Shown here piece by piece: positions 23,498 through 31,806 of a DNA stretch of 64,000 nucleotides; the stretch's first letter is position 1; each line of letters begins with the position of its first letter. This stretch comes from Agreia sp. PsM10. GTDB taxonomy: Bacteria > Actinomycetota > Actinomycetes > Actinomycetales > Microbacteriaceae. Location of the stretch: assembly GCF_030433855.1 (NCBI RefSeq), contig NZ_JARUXC010000012.1:49786-113785 (forward strand), written 5' to 3'. Position numbers and translations under genes: made by a program. Below the pieces are notes generated by a model. The model worked only from the letters and a program-made list of their open reading frames with translations. It ran no database searches and had not been told where the DNA came from.

Positions 23498-24832
23498 ATG
23501 ACATTCGAAAGCCCACCCCTCGAGCCTGACCCGTACCTGGTCGCGCTCGATGAGGTCGCCGCCCTCGACACGCAGATAGCCCGCCTATCCGCAGTCAGGG
23601 CCAGACGCGTCACCGCGGCAAGAAACCACCTCGACCGGCAGGCGCCGGTCGACACGTCCACCGCCGGACCGCAATGGTCCACGGCCCGGGTCGAACGCGT
23701 CGAGCTCCTTACCGAGCTCGCCCTGCTGACCCGACGAACCGAGTACCGCGCCGCCACGCTGATCGACACGAGTACGGCCCTCGTCGATCGGCTCCCCGCG
23801 ACTCTGGCCGCGGTGGCCGCAGGGCTCATGTCGTGGGAGCACGCTGAGGTCATCGCGAAGCACGCCGAAGGGTTAGAGGGCGACGCGTTGGCCACGTACG
23901 ACACGAGGCTCGCTTCTCTGGCTGTCGAGGTGAACCCGAAGCAGCTCGAGAAGAAAACCCGCCACGAGGTCGAACTCGCCCAACCCACCACCGCCGTCGA
24001 ACGAGCAGAGAAAGCCGCGGGGACCCGCCGCATCTACGTGGATCCGGCGGCGGACGGCATGGCCTGCCTCACCCTATTCGCCCCGGCGCCGGAGATCCAC
24101 GCGATCGCGGACAGGGCCGTGCGATTGGCGGCCGGACTGAAAACAGGTGGTGACCCTCGCAGCATGGGGCACCTGAAAGTCGACGTCCTGACCGATCTGC
24201 TGCTCAACGGGGAACCCTCGATCCCCGGAGCCACCCGGGGTATTCGGGGTCGGGTGCATGTGATGGTTCCCGCGATGACGCTCCTCGGGGTGGGTGAGGA
24301 GGCGGCGATCCTCCGCGGGTACGGTCCCATCGACCCGGCCACTGCCGCCCAGTTGACCGCGGAGGCGACATCGTGGCGGAGGATCCTCACAGACCCGATC
24401 ATGGGGCGGATCCTGGCCACCGACCCCCGCGACTATCGGCCGACCGCGGCGATGATCGACCACGCCCGGCTCGTGCATCCGGAATGCGTGTTCCCGGGGT
24501 GCACGGTTCCGTCGGAGCAGGCGGACATGGACCACACCGAAGACCATGCCTACGGTGGCGGCACCATCCCCGAGAACCTGGCCCCGTTGAGCGCGGGGCA
24601 TCATCGGGTGAAGCACCACACGAGGTGGGAGTTCGTCCAGAACGGAGACGACACCCTCACGGCGACCTCTCCGGCCGGCCACGTCTACACGGTTCGGCCA
24701 GAAGGCCGGATGCGGCCCGCACCACAAGCCCTCTTCAAGGCCACAGCGGCAGCAGCAACCGCGGCCGCGGCCGCGGCCGCGACGACGACGACGATCACGG
24801 AAGAGGAGGAGCTCGCCGACTGCCCCTTCTAA
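23498..24832 (+). CDS. DUF222 / HNH endonuclease domain protein (13E12 repeat family), 444 aa
   Basis: N-terminal DUF222 (about 15-330), helical, with the family pattern TRRTEYRAATLIDTS and MSWEHAEVIAKHAEGL. C-terminal HNH region: CVFPGCTVP, then DMDHTEDHAYGGGT and ENLAPLSAGHHRVKHH with zinc-binding Cys and the catalytic His-Asn-His set. These genes are multi-copy in actinobacteria, often beside dispersed repeats; they are suspected nucleases of selfish or mobile origin, but the function is unproven. ATG 23498 is preferred to an upstream TTG. The C-terminus is an alanine/threonine run (KATAAAATAAAAAAATTT) from GC-rich repeats. Confidence 0.88.
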   Translation: MTFESPPLEPDPYLVALDEVAALDTQIARLSAVRARRVTAARNHLDRQAPVDTSTAGPQWSTARVERVELLTELALLTRRTEYRAATLIDTSTALVDRLPATLAAVAAGLMSWEHAEVIAKHAEGLEGDALATYDTRLASLAVEVNPKQLEKKTRHEVELAQPTTAVERAEKAAGTRRIYVDPAADGMACLTLFAPAPEIHAIADRAVRLAAGLKTGGDPRSMGHLKVDVLTDLLLNGEPSIPGATRGIRGRVHVMVPAMTLLGVGEEAAILRGYGPIDPATAAQLTAEATSWRRILTDPIMGRILATDPRDYRPTAAMIDHARLVHPECVFPGCTVPSEQADMDHTEDHAYGGGTIPENLAPLSAGHHRVKHHTRWEFVQNGDDTLTATSPAGHVYTVRPEGRMRPAPQALFKATAAAATAAAAAAATTTTITEEEELADCPF

Positions 24833-25198
24833 CCACCAGCGGGTCTCGATACAGCCCAGGCGGCCCACTCGATCAGCGCAGAAGATCTCCGGGTCTCGAT
24901 ATAGCCGCAGCGGCCTACTCGTCCGGCGCCAGCGGGTAAGGCCGAGGCGTTCCCCGAGCTTGTCGAAGGGCGGCCACCTCGATCAGCGCTAGGGAGACGA
25001 GAGCGCCTCCGCACAGCGCCGATAATCCAGCGCGCCCGACACCCACCACCACCCGCGCGCTGATCGAGTAGCGGGGCGAGGAACGAGCACCGCGTATCGA
25101 GATCACCCCGGGCTCCCATCGGAACGCTGGGGCGGGCACGCTCCGCGCTTTCGTGCGCCTCGAAACTCTCCCGAACACCGGGTTGGTGTCGGCTGACG
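24833..25198. repeat. 366-bp intergenic region filled with dispersed repeats
   Basis: No gene. Units seen: GGGTCTCGATA-like ends at about 24840 and 24892, complementary GATCGAGTAGCG ... CGCGTATCGAGA at about 25063-25101, CTCGATCAGCGC at 24870 and 24980, and CGTTCCCCGAGC-TTGTCGAAGGG at 24948-24970. Copies face each other and can form hairpins; they are of the REP/intergenic palindrome kind common in Microbacteriaceae. Confidence 0.7.
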
Positions 25199-25990
25199 TC
25201 AGCGGTTCGTGCGAGACAGGTTGAGAACCTCGCCGGTGAAGGCCTGCGAGTCCTCGGGGTTCGGCGAGCGCCGCGGGTTCAGGTAGAACAGGTCGTCGAG
25301 GGCGATGCCGAAGCGATCCGCCACGGCCGCGAGCGTGTCTCCCTGTGCGACGGTGTATGCCGTTGGGTCGTCGCCGTCGAGTGCCACGGTGCCCATGGCT
25401 CCCGTGACCGGACCGGAGTCGACGACGTCCAGGCCGGGCCGCATGTCGGGAGTGCTCCATGCGAGGGGAGCGTGCGAGAGCAGCGGGATGGGGCAGGCCT
25501 TGTCGGGGGCGCCTCCGGAGGCTGCGCGGGTGACCACGACCTCGCGGATGAACGAGAGATCGCCCTGGCCGATACCGTCGCTGCCGCCGATGGGAAACAC
25601 CAGCGGAACCGACGGATCGTGACCCTGCTCTGCCTGGCCGAGGCCGAATCGCCAGTCGGAATCGAGACACTGCTCGTCGGGGGAGAGCGCGTCGGCCGTG
25701 AGCGTGAACTGCACGGCGGAGGAATCCGGAACAACAAGGTCTGTCACGACGAGCTCGAAGATGCCGGCGTCGTTCACCCGGATGGAGACCGAACCGGTCA
25801 CGGCTGCAGTGTCGACGAATGCGCCCGTGGCGGCTGTCGTGCCGGGGGCGACCACGGGGCGCAGGTCGTCGGCGGCCGCGCCATCCTGAGCCGTGCCGGT
25901 CACACTGGGCGCCGGCGCGCCGTCTGCCGAGCATCCGGCCAGAAGCAGAATGCCGAGCGCCATGGCCAGAGGGCCGACTCCTCGTGTCAT
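25199..25990 (-). CDS. LysM-domain lipoprotein, 263 aa
   Basis: ATG 25990; lipobox LLAGC with lipidated Cys at about residue 20. The central part (60-185) is a beta-rich extracytoplasmic domain with two Cys (EQCLDSDW, KACPIPLL). The C-terminal LysM (AYTVAQGDTLAAVADRFGIALDDLFYLNP ... AFTGEVLNLSR) is canonical. Probably anchored in the membrane and bound to peptidoglycan. It is divergent from glmU, which makes the precursor of peptidoglycan sugars; the pairing may be chance. Confidence 0.82.
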   Translation of the reverse strand: MTRGVGPLAMALGILLLAGCSADGAPAPSVTGTAQDGAAADDLRPVVAPGTTAATGAFVDTAAVTGSVSIRVNDAGIFELVVTDLVVPDSSAVQFTLTADALSPDEQCLDSDWRFGLGQAEQGHDPSVPLVFPIGGSDGIGQGDLSFIREVVVTRAASGGAPDKACPIPLLSHAPLAWSTPDMRPGLDVVDSGPVTGAMGTVALDGDDPTAYTVAQGDTLAAVADRFGIALDDLFYLNPRRSPNPEDSQAFTGEVLNLSRTNR

Positions 25991-26135
25991 AGCGCAAGTA
26001 TGCCTCGCCGCGACCCTCGTGCGCACCGCTCGCGTGCAGCATGGGCGAGCCCGCTGCCGGTATCGTTGAGGCGACGCACACCGCACCGCGGCCGACGATG
26101 GACGTCGCGCCGCAGCCAGAAACCGGAGCAGAGCA

Positions 26136-27575
26136 TTGACCGATTCCCACCTGGCCATCGTGATCCTGGCTGCAGGCCAGGGCACGCGCATGAAGTCCGC
26201 CAAGCCCAAGCTGCTGCACACCCTCGCGGGCATCCCGATCGTGAGCCATGTGCTCGCCACCGCCCGTGAAATGGATGCCGCTTACACGGTCGCCGTCGTC
26301 CGTCACGAGCGCGATCAGCTGGCCGAGGTGATCGACGAACAGCTGCCCGGCGGCATGATCGTCGACCAGGACGAGGTTCCCGGCACGGGCCGCGCGGTCG
26401 AACAGGCCGTCGCCGCCCTTCCCGCCGACTTCTCCGGCGAGGTGCTCGTCGTCAACGGCGACGTGCCCCTGCTCGACGCGGCGACGCTCACGGCCCTCAT
26501 CGAGTCGCACCGCGCCGGATCGTCGTCGGCGACGCTGCTGTCGGCCTTCCTCGACGACGCCACAGGTTACGGCCGCATCGTGCGCGACGGCGACGGTCGG
26601 CTGCAGAGCATCGTTGAGCACCGCGATGCGTCCGAGTCCGAACTCGCGATCGCCGAGATCAACGCGGGCGTCTACCTCTTCGGCCTGTCGGAGCTGCGCG
26701 ACACCCTCGCCTCGCTCGACACCCAGAATTCGCAGGGCGAGAAGTACCTCACCGACGTCGTCGGCCTGCTGCGCGCGGCCGGCTCCGAGGTCGCGGCCGT
26801 CCCCGTCTCGGAGCCCTGGCTGGTGGAGGGCATCAACGACCGGGCGCAGCTGAGCGTGGCGGCCGCCAAGCTCAACGCCCTCATCGTGCGGGGCTGGCAG
26901 CTCGCCGGCGTGACCGTGCAGGATCCGGCCACCACCTGGATCGACCTCAAGGCGACCATCGCCAACGACGTCGAGCTCCTTCCCGGAACGCAGATCCGCG
27001 GGGCCACGGTGATCGCGACCGGCGCGGTGATCGGCCCCGACACGACCCTGGTCGACTGCGAGATCGGCGAGGGCGCCGAGGTGAAACGAACGGATGCGAC
27101 CCTGTCGGTCATCGGTGCCGGTGCCAGCGTCGGCCCCTTCGCCTACCTGCGCCCGAACACGATCCTCGAGGCCGGCGGCAAGATCGGCACCTTCGTCGAG
27201 ACGAAGAACTCGACCATCGGAGCGGGCAGCAAGGTTCCGCACCTCTCGTACATCGGCGACACCACGGTGGGGGTCGCCTCGAACGTGGGCGCGGGCACCA
27301 TCACCGCGAACTACGACGGGGTGAACAAGAACAAGACGATCGTCGGGTCGCACGTGCGCACCGGGTCGCACAACGTGTTCGTCGCCCCCGTTAGAATTGG
27401 CGACGGAGCGTACACAGGTGCAGGAACGGTCGTCCGAAAGGACGTGCCGGCCGGAGCGCTGGCAATTAACGTCGCTCCGCAGCGGAACCTCGAGGGCTGG
27501 GTCGCCACGAACCGACCGGGAACAGCTGCGGCGATCGCCGCCGACGACCATGCGTCAGAACAGAGTGGAGACTAA
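26136..27575 (+). CDS. glmU: bifunctional UDP-N-acetylglucosamine pyrophosphorylase / glucosamine-1-phosphate acetyltransferase, 479 aa
   Basis: Makes UDP-GlcNAc for the cell wall. N-terminal uridylyltransferase (1-235) with LAAGQGTRMKSAKPKLLH, VNGDVPLLD and GYGRIVRDGDGRLQSIVEHRD. C-terminal left-handed beta-helix acetyltransferase (about 260-455) with hexapeptide repeats and NSTIGAGSKVPHLSYIGDTTVGVASNVGAGTITANYDGVNK in pieces. Start is TTG 26136 after GGAG. It is one base from the prs start region and forms the conserved glmU-prs pair. Confidence 0.97.
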   Translation: MTDSHLAIVILAAGQGTRMKSAKPKLLHTLAGIPIVSHVLATAREMDAAYTVAVVRHERDQLAEVIDEQLPGGMIVDQDEVPGTGRAVEQAVAALPADFSGEVLVVNGDVPLLDAATLTALIESHRAGSSSATLLSAFLDDATGYGRIVRDGDGRLQSIVEHRDASESELAIAEINAGVYLFGLSELRDTLASLDTQNSQGEKYLTDVVGLLRAAGSEVAAVPVSEPWLVEGINDRAQLSVAAAKLNALIVRGWQLAGVTVQDPATTWIDLKATIANDVELLPGTQIRGATVIATGAVIGPDTTLVDCEIGEGAEVKRTDATLSVIGAGASVGPFAYLRPNTILEAGGKIGTFVETKNSTIGAGSKVPHLSYIGDTTVGVASNVGAGTITANYDGVNKNKTIVGSHVRTGSHNVFVAPVRIGDGAYTGAGTVVRKDVPAGALAINVAPQRNLEGWVATNRPGTAAAIAADDHASEQSGD

Positions 27576-27576
27576 T

Positions 27577-28554
27577 TTGTCGGACATCACCTCCACCGGG
27601 GAGAAGCGCCTTCTGGTCGCATCCGGACGCGCCCACCCGCAGCTGGCGATCGATGTCGCGGCCGCACTCGGCACCGACCTGCTTCCCACCGACGCCCGCA
27701 CTTTCGCCAACGGCGAGCTCTACGTGCGCTACGACGAGAGCGTGCGAGGCGCCGACGTCTTCGTCATCCAGTCGCACAGCGCGCCCATCAACGAGTGGCT
27801 CATGGAGCAGCTCATCATGGTCGACGCCCTGAAGCGCGCATCCGCCAAGCGCATCACCGTCGTCGCCCCCTTCTATCCCTATGCGAGGCAAGACAAGAAG
27901 GGTCGCGGGCGCGAGCCCATCTCGGCCCGTCTCGTGGCCGACCTGTTCAAGGCCGCCGGCGCCGACCGCATCATGTCGGTCGACCTGCACGCCGCCCAGA
28001 TCCAGGGATTCTTCGACGGTCCCGTCGATCACCTCTTCGCGATGCCCGTTCTTCTGGCGCACATGCGCACCGAGCTCGACCCGTCGACCCTCACCGTGGT
28101 CTCGCCCGACATGGGGCGCGTGCGCGTGGCCGACATCTGGAGCGACAAGCTCGGCGCACCGCTGGCCATCATCCACAAGCGCCGCGATCCGCTCGTTCCC
28201 AACCAGGTCTCCGTTCACGAGATCGTCGGCGACGTCAGTGGGCGTGTCTGCCTGCTCGTCGACGACCTCATCGACACCGGCCGCACGATCGTCGCGGCAT
28301 CCGAGGCGCTCAAGAAGGCCGGCGCGCTCAGCGTCGTCGTCGCGGCCACCCACGCGGTGTTCTCCGACCCGGCCACCGAGATCCTGCAGTCGGACTTCAT
28401 CGACTCGGTCGTCGTCACCGACACGCTTCCCCTGCCCCTCGACAAGCGTTTCGACAAGCTGACGATCCTCCCGATCGCTCCGCTGATCGCGCGAGCCATC
28501 CACGAGGTGTTCGAAGACGGCTCCGTCACGAGCATGTTCGACGGGGACGCCTGA
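27577..28554 (+). CDS. prs: ribose-phosphate pyrophosphokinase, 325 aa
   Basis: Makes PRPP from ribose 5-phosphate and ATP for nucleotides, histidine and tryptophan. Motifs: NGELYVRYDESVRG, PFYPYARQDKKGRGREPIS (ATP loop), MSVDLHAAQIQGFF and the PRPP loop VCLLVDDLIDTGRTI. TTG 27577 follows GTGGAG directly after the glmU stop; ATG 27550, overlapping glmU, is an alternative start. Co-transcribed with glmU. Confidence 0.96.
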   Translation: MSDITSTGEKRLLVASGRAHPQLAIDVAAALGTDLLPTDARTFANGELYVRYDESVRGADVFVIQSHSAPINEWLMEQLIMVDALKRASAKRITVVAPFYPYARQDKKGRGREPISARLVADLFKAAGADRIMSVDLHAAQIQGFFDGPVDHLFAMPVLLAHMRTELDPSTLTVVSPDMGRVRVADIWSDKLGAPLAIIHKRRDPLVPNQVSVHEIVGDVSGRVCLLVDDLIDTGRTIVAASEALKKAGALSVVVAATHAVFSDPATEILQSDFIDSVVVTDTLPLPLDKRFDKLTILPIAPLIARAIHEVFEDGSVTSMFDGDA

Positions 28555-28581
28555 GCACGATTCGAGCGTAGGCTTTCAGCT

Positions 28582-28836
28582 ATGGATTACACCCCCGCAG
28601 CCGGCACCATCACGATGTTCTCCACCTCCTGGTGCGGGTACTGTGCACGATTGAAGAGCCAGCTCGACAAGCAGGGCATCGGCTACACCGAGGTCAACAT
28701 CGAAGAGGTCGACGGCACCGCCGAACTGGTGGCGTCGCTCAACGGCGGCAACCAGACGGTTCCGACCGTCATCTTCCCCGATGGCACCAGCGCCACGAAC
28801 CCCTCGGCTCACGAGGTCGCGACGCGCCTCAGCTGA
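28582..28836 (+). CDS. mycoredoxin / glutaredoxin-like protein, 84 aa
   Basis: Thioredoxin-fold miniature with the redox pair Cys18-Gly-Tyr-Cys21 in STSWCGYCARLK, cis-Pro in TVPTVIFPDG and the glutaredoxin-type ending. CGYC and the small size match actinobacterial mycoredoxin-1, which reduces mixed disulfides with mycothiol. It overlaps the opposite-strand gene by 8 nt at its 3' end. Confidence 0.88.
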   Translation: MDYTPAAGTITMFSTSWCGYCARLKSQLDKQGIGYTEVNIEEVDGTAELVASLNGGNQTVPTVIFPDGTSATNPSAHEVATRLS

Positions 28837-29197
28837 CCTGGCCCGGCTCCGGCCGGGTAGGAATGGCGGGGAAGAGCCCGAGAGGCGCGACATTGCGGTC
28901 GCCGCCGTAGGCTCCGACCGTGTAGCACTGCCATCCCAGGCCGCCGTCGCCGAACAGCTCGAAGTGCGCAGACGACCCCTGGGTCGTGGGGTCCTGGTAC
29001 GGGGCGATGATGGCGCATGCCCGCTCCGCGGTGGCATGGCTGAAACTGGCCGTCGTGAGAATGCCGGGGAGCACAAGACAGATCAGACCGACGATCACGA
29101 CGATGCGCATCGCCCTGCGCATGCGCTCGCTTCTGAGGGGGCGATCGCCATGCGGCACGTACCCCTCGAGTTCCGGTTCGTCTGAGTAGAAGGACAT
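28829..29197 (-). CDS. small membrane protein, 122 aa
   Basis: ATG 29197 (MSFYSDEPELEGYVPHG). A basic segment (RSERMRRAMR) precedes one membrane helix at about 31-50 (IVVIVGLICLVLPGILTTA). The ~70-residue outside domain has two Cys (ERACAIIAPYQ, GLGWQCYTVGAYGG) that may pair. Family unknown. It is convergent with the mycoredoxin gene (8-nt overlap) and downstream of gnd, separated by a long repeat hairpin. Confidence 0.65.
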   Translation of the reverse strand: MSFYSDEPELEGYVPHGDRPLRSERMRRAMRIVVIVGLICLVLPGILTTASFSHATAERACAIIAPYQDPTTQGSSAHFELFGDGGLGWQCYTVGAYGGDRNVAPLGLFPAIPTRPEPGQVS

Positions 29198-29229
29198 AGC
29201 CTCACCAGTCTCGCATCCCGAGCGGCCTT

Positions 29230-29288
29230 CGTTCCCTGAGCCCATCGAAGGGGCCTTCAGGGGCAGCCCTTCGACAGGCTCAGGAACG
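29230..29288. repeat. head-to-head dispersed repeat forming a long hairpin
   Basis: Left copy 29230-29252 (CGTTCCCTGAGC ... TCGAAGGG) and inverted right copy 29267-29288 (CCCTTCGACAGG ... CAGGAACG) pair over about 22 bases with few mismatches. It lies between gnd and the next minus-strand gene and could act as a gnd terminator or RNA-stability element. Confidence 0.7.
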
Positions 29289-29293
29289 GTGTC

Positions 29294-30760
29294 CTAGTGC
29301 GAGGAGCCCTCGGACTCGATCTCGGTGCGGTCGCCCGACCAGAGCGTGTGGAACGTGCCCTCCTTGTCGATGCGCTTGTAGGTGTGCGCGCCGAAGAAGT
29401 CGCGCTGTCCCTGGACGATCGACGCCGGGAGGCGGTCTGCGCGCAGCCCGTCGTAGTACGCGAGCGACGACGAGAATGCGGGGGTCGGGATTCCGGCCTG
29501 CACGGCGCTCACGACGACCCGGCGCCAGGCATCCTGCGTGCCGGCGATCGCCTCTGTGAAGTAGGGCGCGGTGACCAGCGCGACCAGACCCGGGTTCTCG
29601 GCGTACGCCTCGGTGATGCGGTTCAGGAAGCGGGCGCGGATGATGCAGCCACCGCGCCAGATCTTGGCGATCTCGCCCTTCTTGATATCCCAGCCGTAGT
29701 GCTCGGCGCCGGCGACGATGGCGTCGAAGCCCTGCGAGTACGCGATGATCTTCGACGCGTAGAGCGCCTTGCGCACGTCTTCGATGAACGCGGCAGGGTC
29801 ATCGACAGCGACGGTCTCGCTGGGGCCGGGCAGGTCGCTGGATGCGGCGCGCTGGGCGGGCTTGGACGACAGGGCCCGGGCGAAGACGGCTTCGGCGATG
29901 CCCGATACGGGGATTCCGAGGTCGAGCGCCGTCTGCACGGTCCAGACTCCGGTTCCCTTCGAGCCGGCCTGGTCGAGGATCACGTCGACGAGCGGGCGGC
30001 CCGTCTCGGCGTCGACCTGTCGCAGCACCTCTGCGGTGATCTCGATGAGGTAGCTCTCGAGCTCGCCCTTGTTCCATTCGGCGAACACATCGGCGATCTG
30101 CGCGGGGGAGTAGCCCGTGCCGCGGCGGATCAGGTCGTAGGCCTCGGCGATGAGCTGCATGTCGGCGTACTCGATGCCGTTGTGGATCATCTTGACGAAG
30201 TGGCCGGCACCGTCGGTTCCGACGTGGGTGACGCACGGCTCGCCCTCGGCGACGGCCGCGATCGACGCGAGGATCGGGCCGAGCGTCTCATACGCCTCGG
30301 CGGATCCGCCGGGCATGATGCTCGGGCCGTTGAGCGCACCCTCCTCGCCGCCGGAGATTCCGGCGCCGACGAAGTTCAGGCCGCGTTCGCGGGCAGCCTT
30401 CTCGCGGCGGATGGTGTCGGTGAAGAGCGCGTTTCCGCCGTCGACGATGATGTCGCCCTCTTCGAAGAGGTCGGAGAGCTGGCTGATGACGGCGTCGGTA
30501 CCCTTGCCGGCCTGCACCATGATGATCGCGGTGCGCGGCTTCTGCAGTGATGCCACGAAGTCCTCGATCGTCTTCGACGCCACGAACTCGGCCTCGGGGT
30601 GCTCCGAGGTGAGGAGATCGGTGCGTTCGGGGGAACGGTTGTACACGGCAACCGTGTTGCCCTCGCGGCTGGCGAGGTTGCGGGCGAGGTTGGACCCCAT
30701 CACGGCGAGGCCGACCACGCCGATGTTGGCGGTGGCCGTCGAACTTGAAGTGTCTGACAC
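29294..30760 (-). CDS. gnd: 6-phosphogluconate dehydrogenase, NADP-dependent decarboxylating, 488 aa
   Basis: Oxidises 6-phosphogluconate to ribulose 5-phosphate and CO2, giving NADPH. N-terminal GLAVMGSNLARNLASR with VYNRSPERTD (NADP choice by Arg), GISGGEEGALNGPSIMPGG, KMIHNGIEYADMQLI (catalytic Lys/Asn) and the C-terminal FFGAHTYKR. Full length for the long enzyme form. GTG start at 30760. Its substrate is the product of the gluconokinase at 35201, so it completes the idonate/gluconate route encoded next door. Confidence 0.97.
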   Translation of the reverse strand: MSDTSSSTATANIGVVGLAVMGSNLARNLASREGNTVAVYNRSPERTDLLTSEHPEAEFVASKTIEDFVASLQKPRTAIIMVQAGKGTDAVISQLSDLFEEGDIIVDGGNALFTDTIRREKAARERGLNFVGAGISGGEEGALNGPSIMPGGSAEAYETLGPILASIAAVAEGEPCVTHVGTDGAGHFVKMIHNGIEYADMQLIAEAYDLIRRGTGYSPAQIADVFAEWNKGELESYLIEITAEVLRQVDAETGRPLVDVILDQAGSKGTGVWTVQTALDLGIPVSGIAEAVFARALSSKPAQRAASSDLPGPSETVAVDDPAAFIEDVRKALYASKIIAYSQGFDAIVAGAEHYGWDIKKGEIAKIWRGGCIIRARFLNRITEAYAENPGLVALVTAPYFTEAIAGTQDAWRRVVVSAVQAGIPTPAFSSSLAYYDGLRADRLPASIVQGQRDFFGAHTYKRIDKEGTFHTLWSGDRTEIESEGSSH

Positions 30761-30801
30761 TGTCTGGTCTCCTAGGTGTTGTTCCGTCGTCTACAGAGTA
30801 G

Positions 30802-31719
30802 CTAACGAGGGTGGTCGAGGTCTTCGATATAGCGGTGAATGACGGCCAGGTCGTCGTCGCCGAGACCCGCCGCGACGAGGCCGTCGAACTGGGAGCGGAG
30901 CGCATCCAGAATCGGCGTCGACGTGGCCGTCTCGACGGCCGCAGCGTGGGCGAATGACAGATCTTTGACCATGAAGCGGGCGACGCCGGAGGGCGAGTAG
31001 TCGCGGGCGACGAGCCGGTCCTTCTTGGTCTCGAGGACGCGACTGCCCGCGTAGCCGCCCTGCAGGAGCGTCAGGAGGGTGTCGAGGTCGAGGCCCGACC
31101 GTTCGGCGATGACGCTGGCCTCGCTGACGGCGGCCATCGTCGCGGCCACGATGAGCTGGTTGCAGGCCTTGGCGATGTCGCCCGAGCCGAGGGGGCCGAG
31201 GTGCACGGGAGTGCCGCAGGCTGCGAGAACCGGCAGGGCGATGGCGACATCGCTGTCGGCGCCGCCGACCATGATCGAGAGGGTTGCCGCGGATGCTCCC
31301 TCTGTGCCGCCGGAGACGGGAGCATCGACGATGCGCATGCGACCGTCGGTCTGGCCGCGCAGCCGTTCGTCGGTCGAGCGGATGCCCGTGGGCGAGACCG
31401 AGGAGCAGACGACGACCACGCACTCCGTGTCGGCAGCGGCGATGCCGTTGTCGCCGAAGAGAAGCTCGTCGACCTGGGGCAGATCGGGGACCATGAGGAT
31501 GAGGATGCTCGCCGCCGCCGCCAGCTCGACGGGCGAGTCGCGCCACGTCGCACCCGCGTCGAGAACGTCTCGGGCCCGTTCTCGAGAGCGGCCGGTCACG
31601 GAGACCCGGCCTGGAAAGGCCTTGATGAGATTCCGGGCCATGGGTGTTCCCATGTTGCCGAGTCCGATCATGCCGATCGAGGGATGTGCCGGGTGGGGGA
31701 TCTCATGCGCCATTGACAT
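30802..31719 (-). CDS. beta-hydroxyacid dehydrogenase (2-hydroxy-3-oxopropionate reductase / GarR-like), 305 aa
   Basis: NAD(P)-binding GMIGLGNMGTPMARNL at about 17-32, substrate motif APVSGGTEGA (signature D/A-P-V-S-G-G), and catalytic Lys in GDIAKACNQL. The family covers tartronate semialdehyde reductase, 3-hydroxyisobutyrate dehydrogenase and 4-hydroxybutyrate enzymes; context in a sugar-acid cluster favours a GarR-like role. Start ATG 31719 (or 31713). Divergent from the gene at 31807 across GTTCA-type palindromes, so likely in the same IclR regulon. Confidence 0.83.
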   Translation of the reverse strand: MSMAHEIPHPAHPSIGMIGLGNMGTPMARNLIKAFPGRVSVTGRSRERARDVLDAGATWRDSPVELAAAASILILMVPDLPQVDELLFGDNGIAAADTECVVVVCSSVSPTGIRSTDERLRGQTDGRMRIVDAPVSGGTEGASAATLSIMVGGADSDVAIALPVLAACGTPVHLGPLGSGDIAKACNQLIVAATMAAVSEASVIAERSGLDLDTLLTLLQGGYAGSRVLETKKDRLVARDYSPSGVARFMVKDLSFAHAAAVETATSTPILDALRSQFDGLVAAGLGDDDLAVIHRYIEDLDHPR

Positions 31720-31733
31720 GCGACCAGCATATA

Positions 31734-31755
31734 GAACACTGTTCACTGGAGTGAA
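31734..31755. promoter_or_regulatory. overlapping palindromes, probable IclR operator
   Basis: GAACACTGTTC (31734-31744) is a perfect palindrome and overlaps TTCACTGGAGTGAA (31742-31755), an inverted repeat with a two-base centre. They lie between divergent dehydrogenase genes. Similar GTTCA/TGAAC half sites recur before the MHS transporter (33723-33745), suggesting one regulator. Confidence 0.5.
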
Positions 31756-31806
31756 TAGCCGGGTAGACTGATTCATCCCAGCTTACGGATTTCTAAGGAC
31801 GACGAC

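Noticed and set aside
24833..25198. Possible CRISPR array in the repeat-rich intergenic DNA
   Set aside because: Units are inverted and irregularly spaced, with no uniform spacers and no cas genes.
27397..27576. N-terminal extension of prs reaching into glmU
   Set aside because: It overlaps the conserved glmU beta-helix in another frame; PRPP synthetases start near 27577 (or at most 27550).
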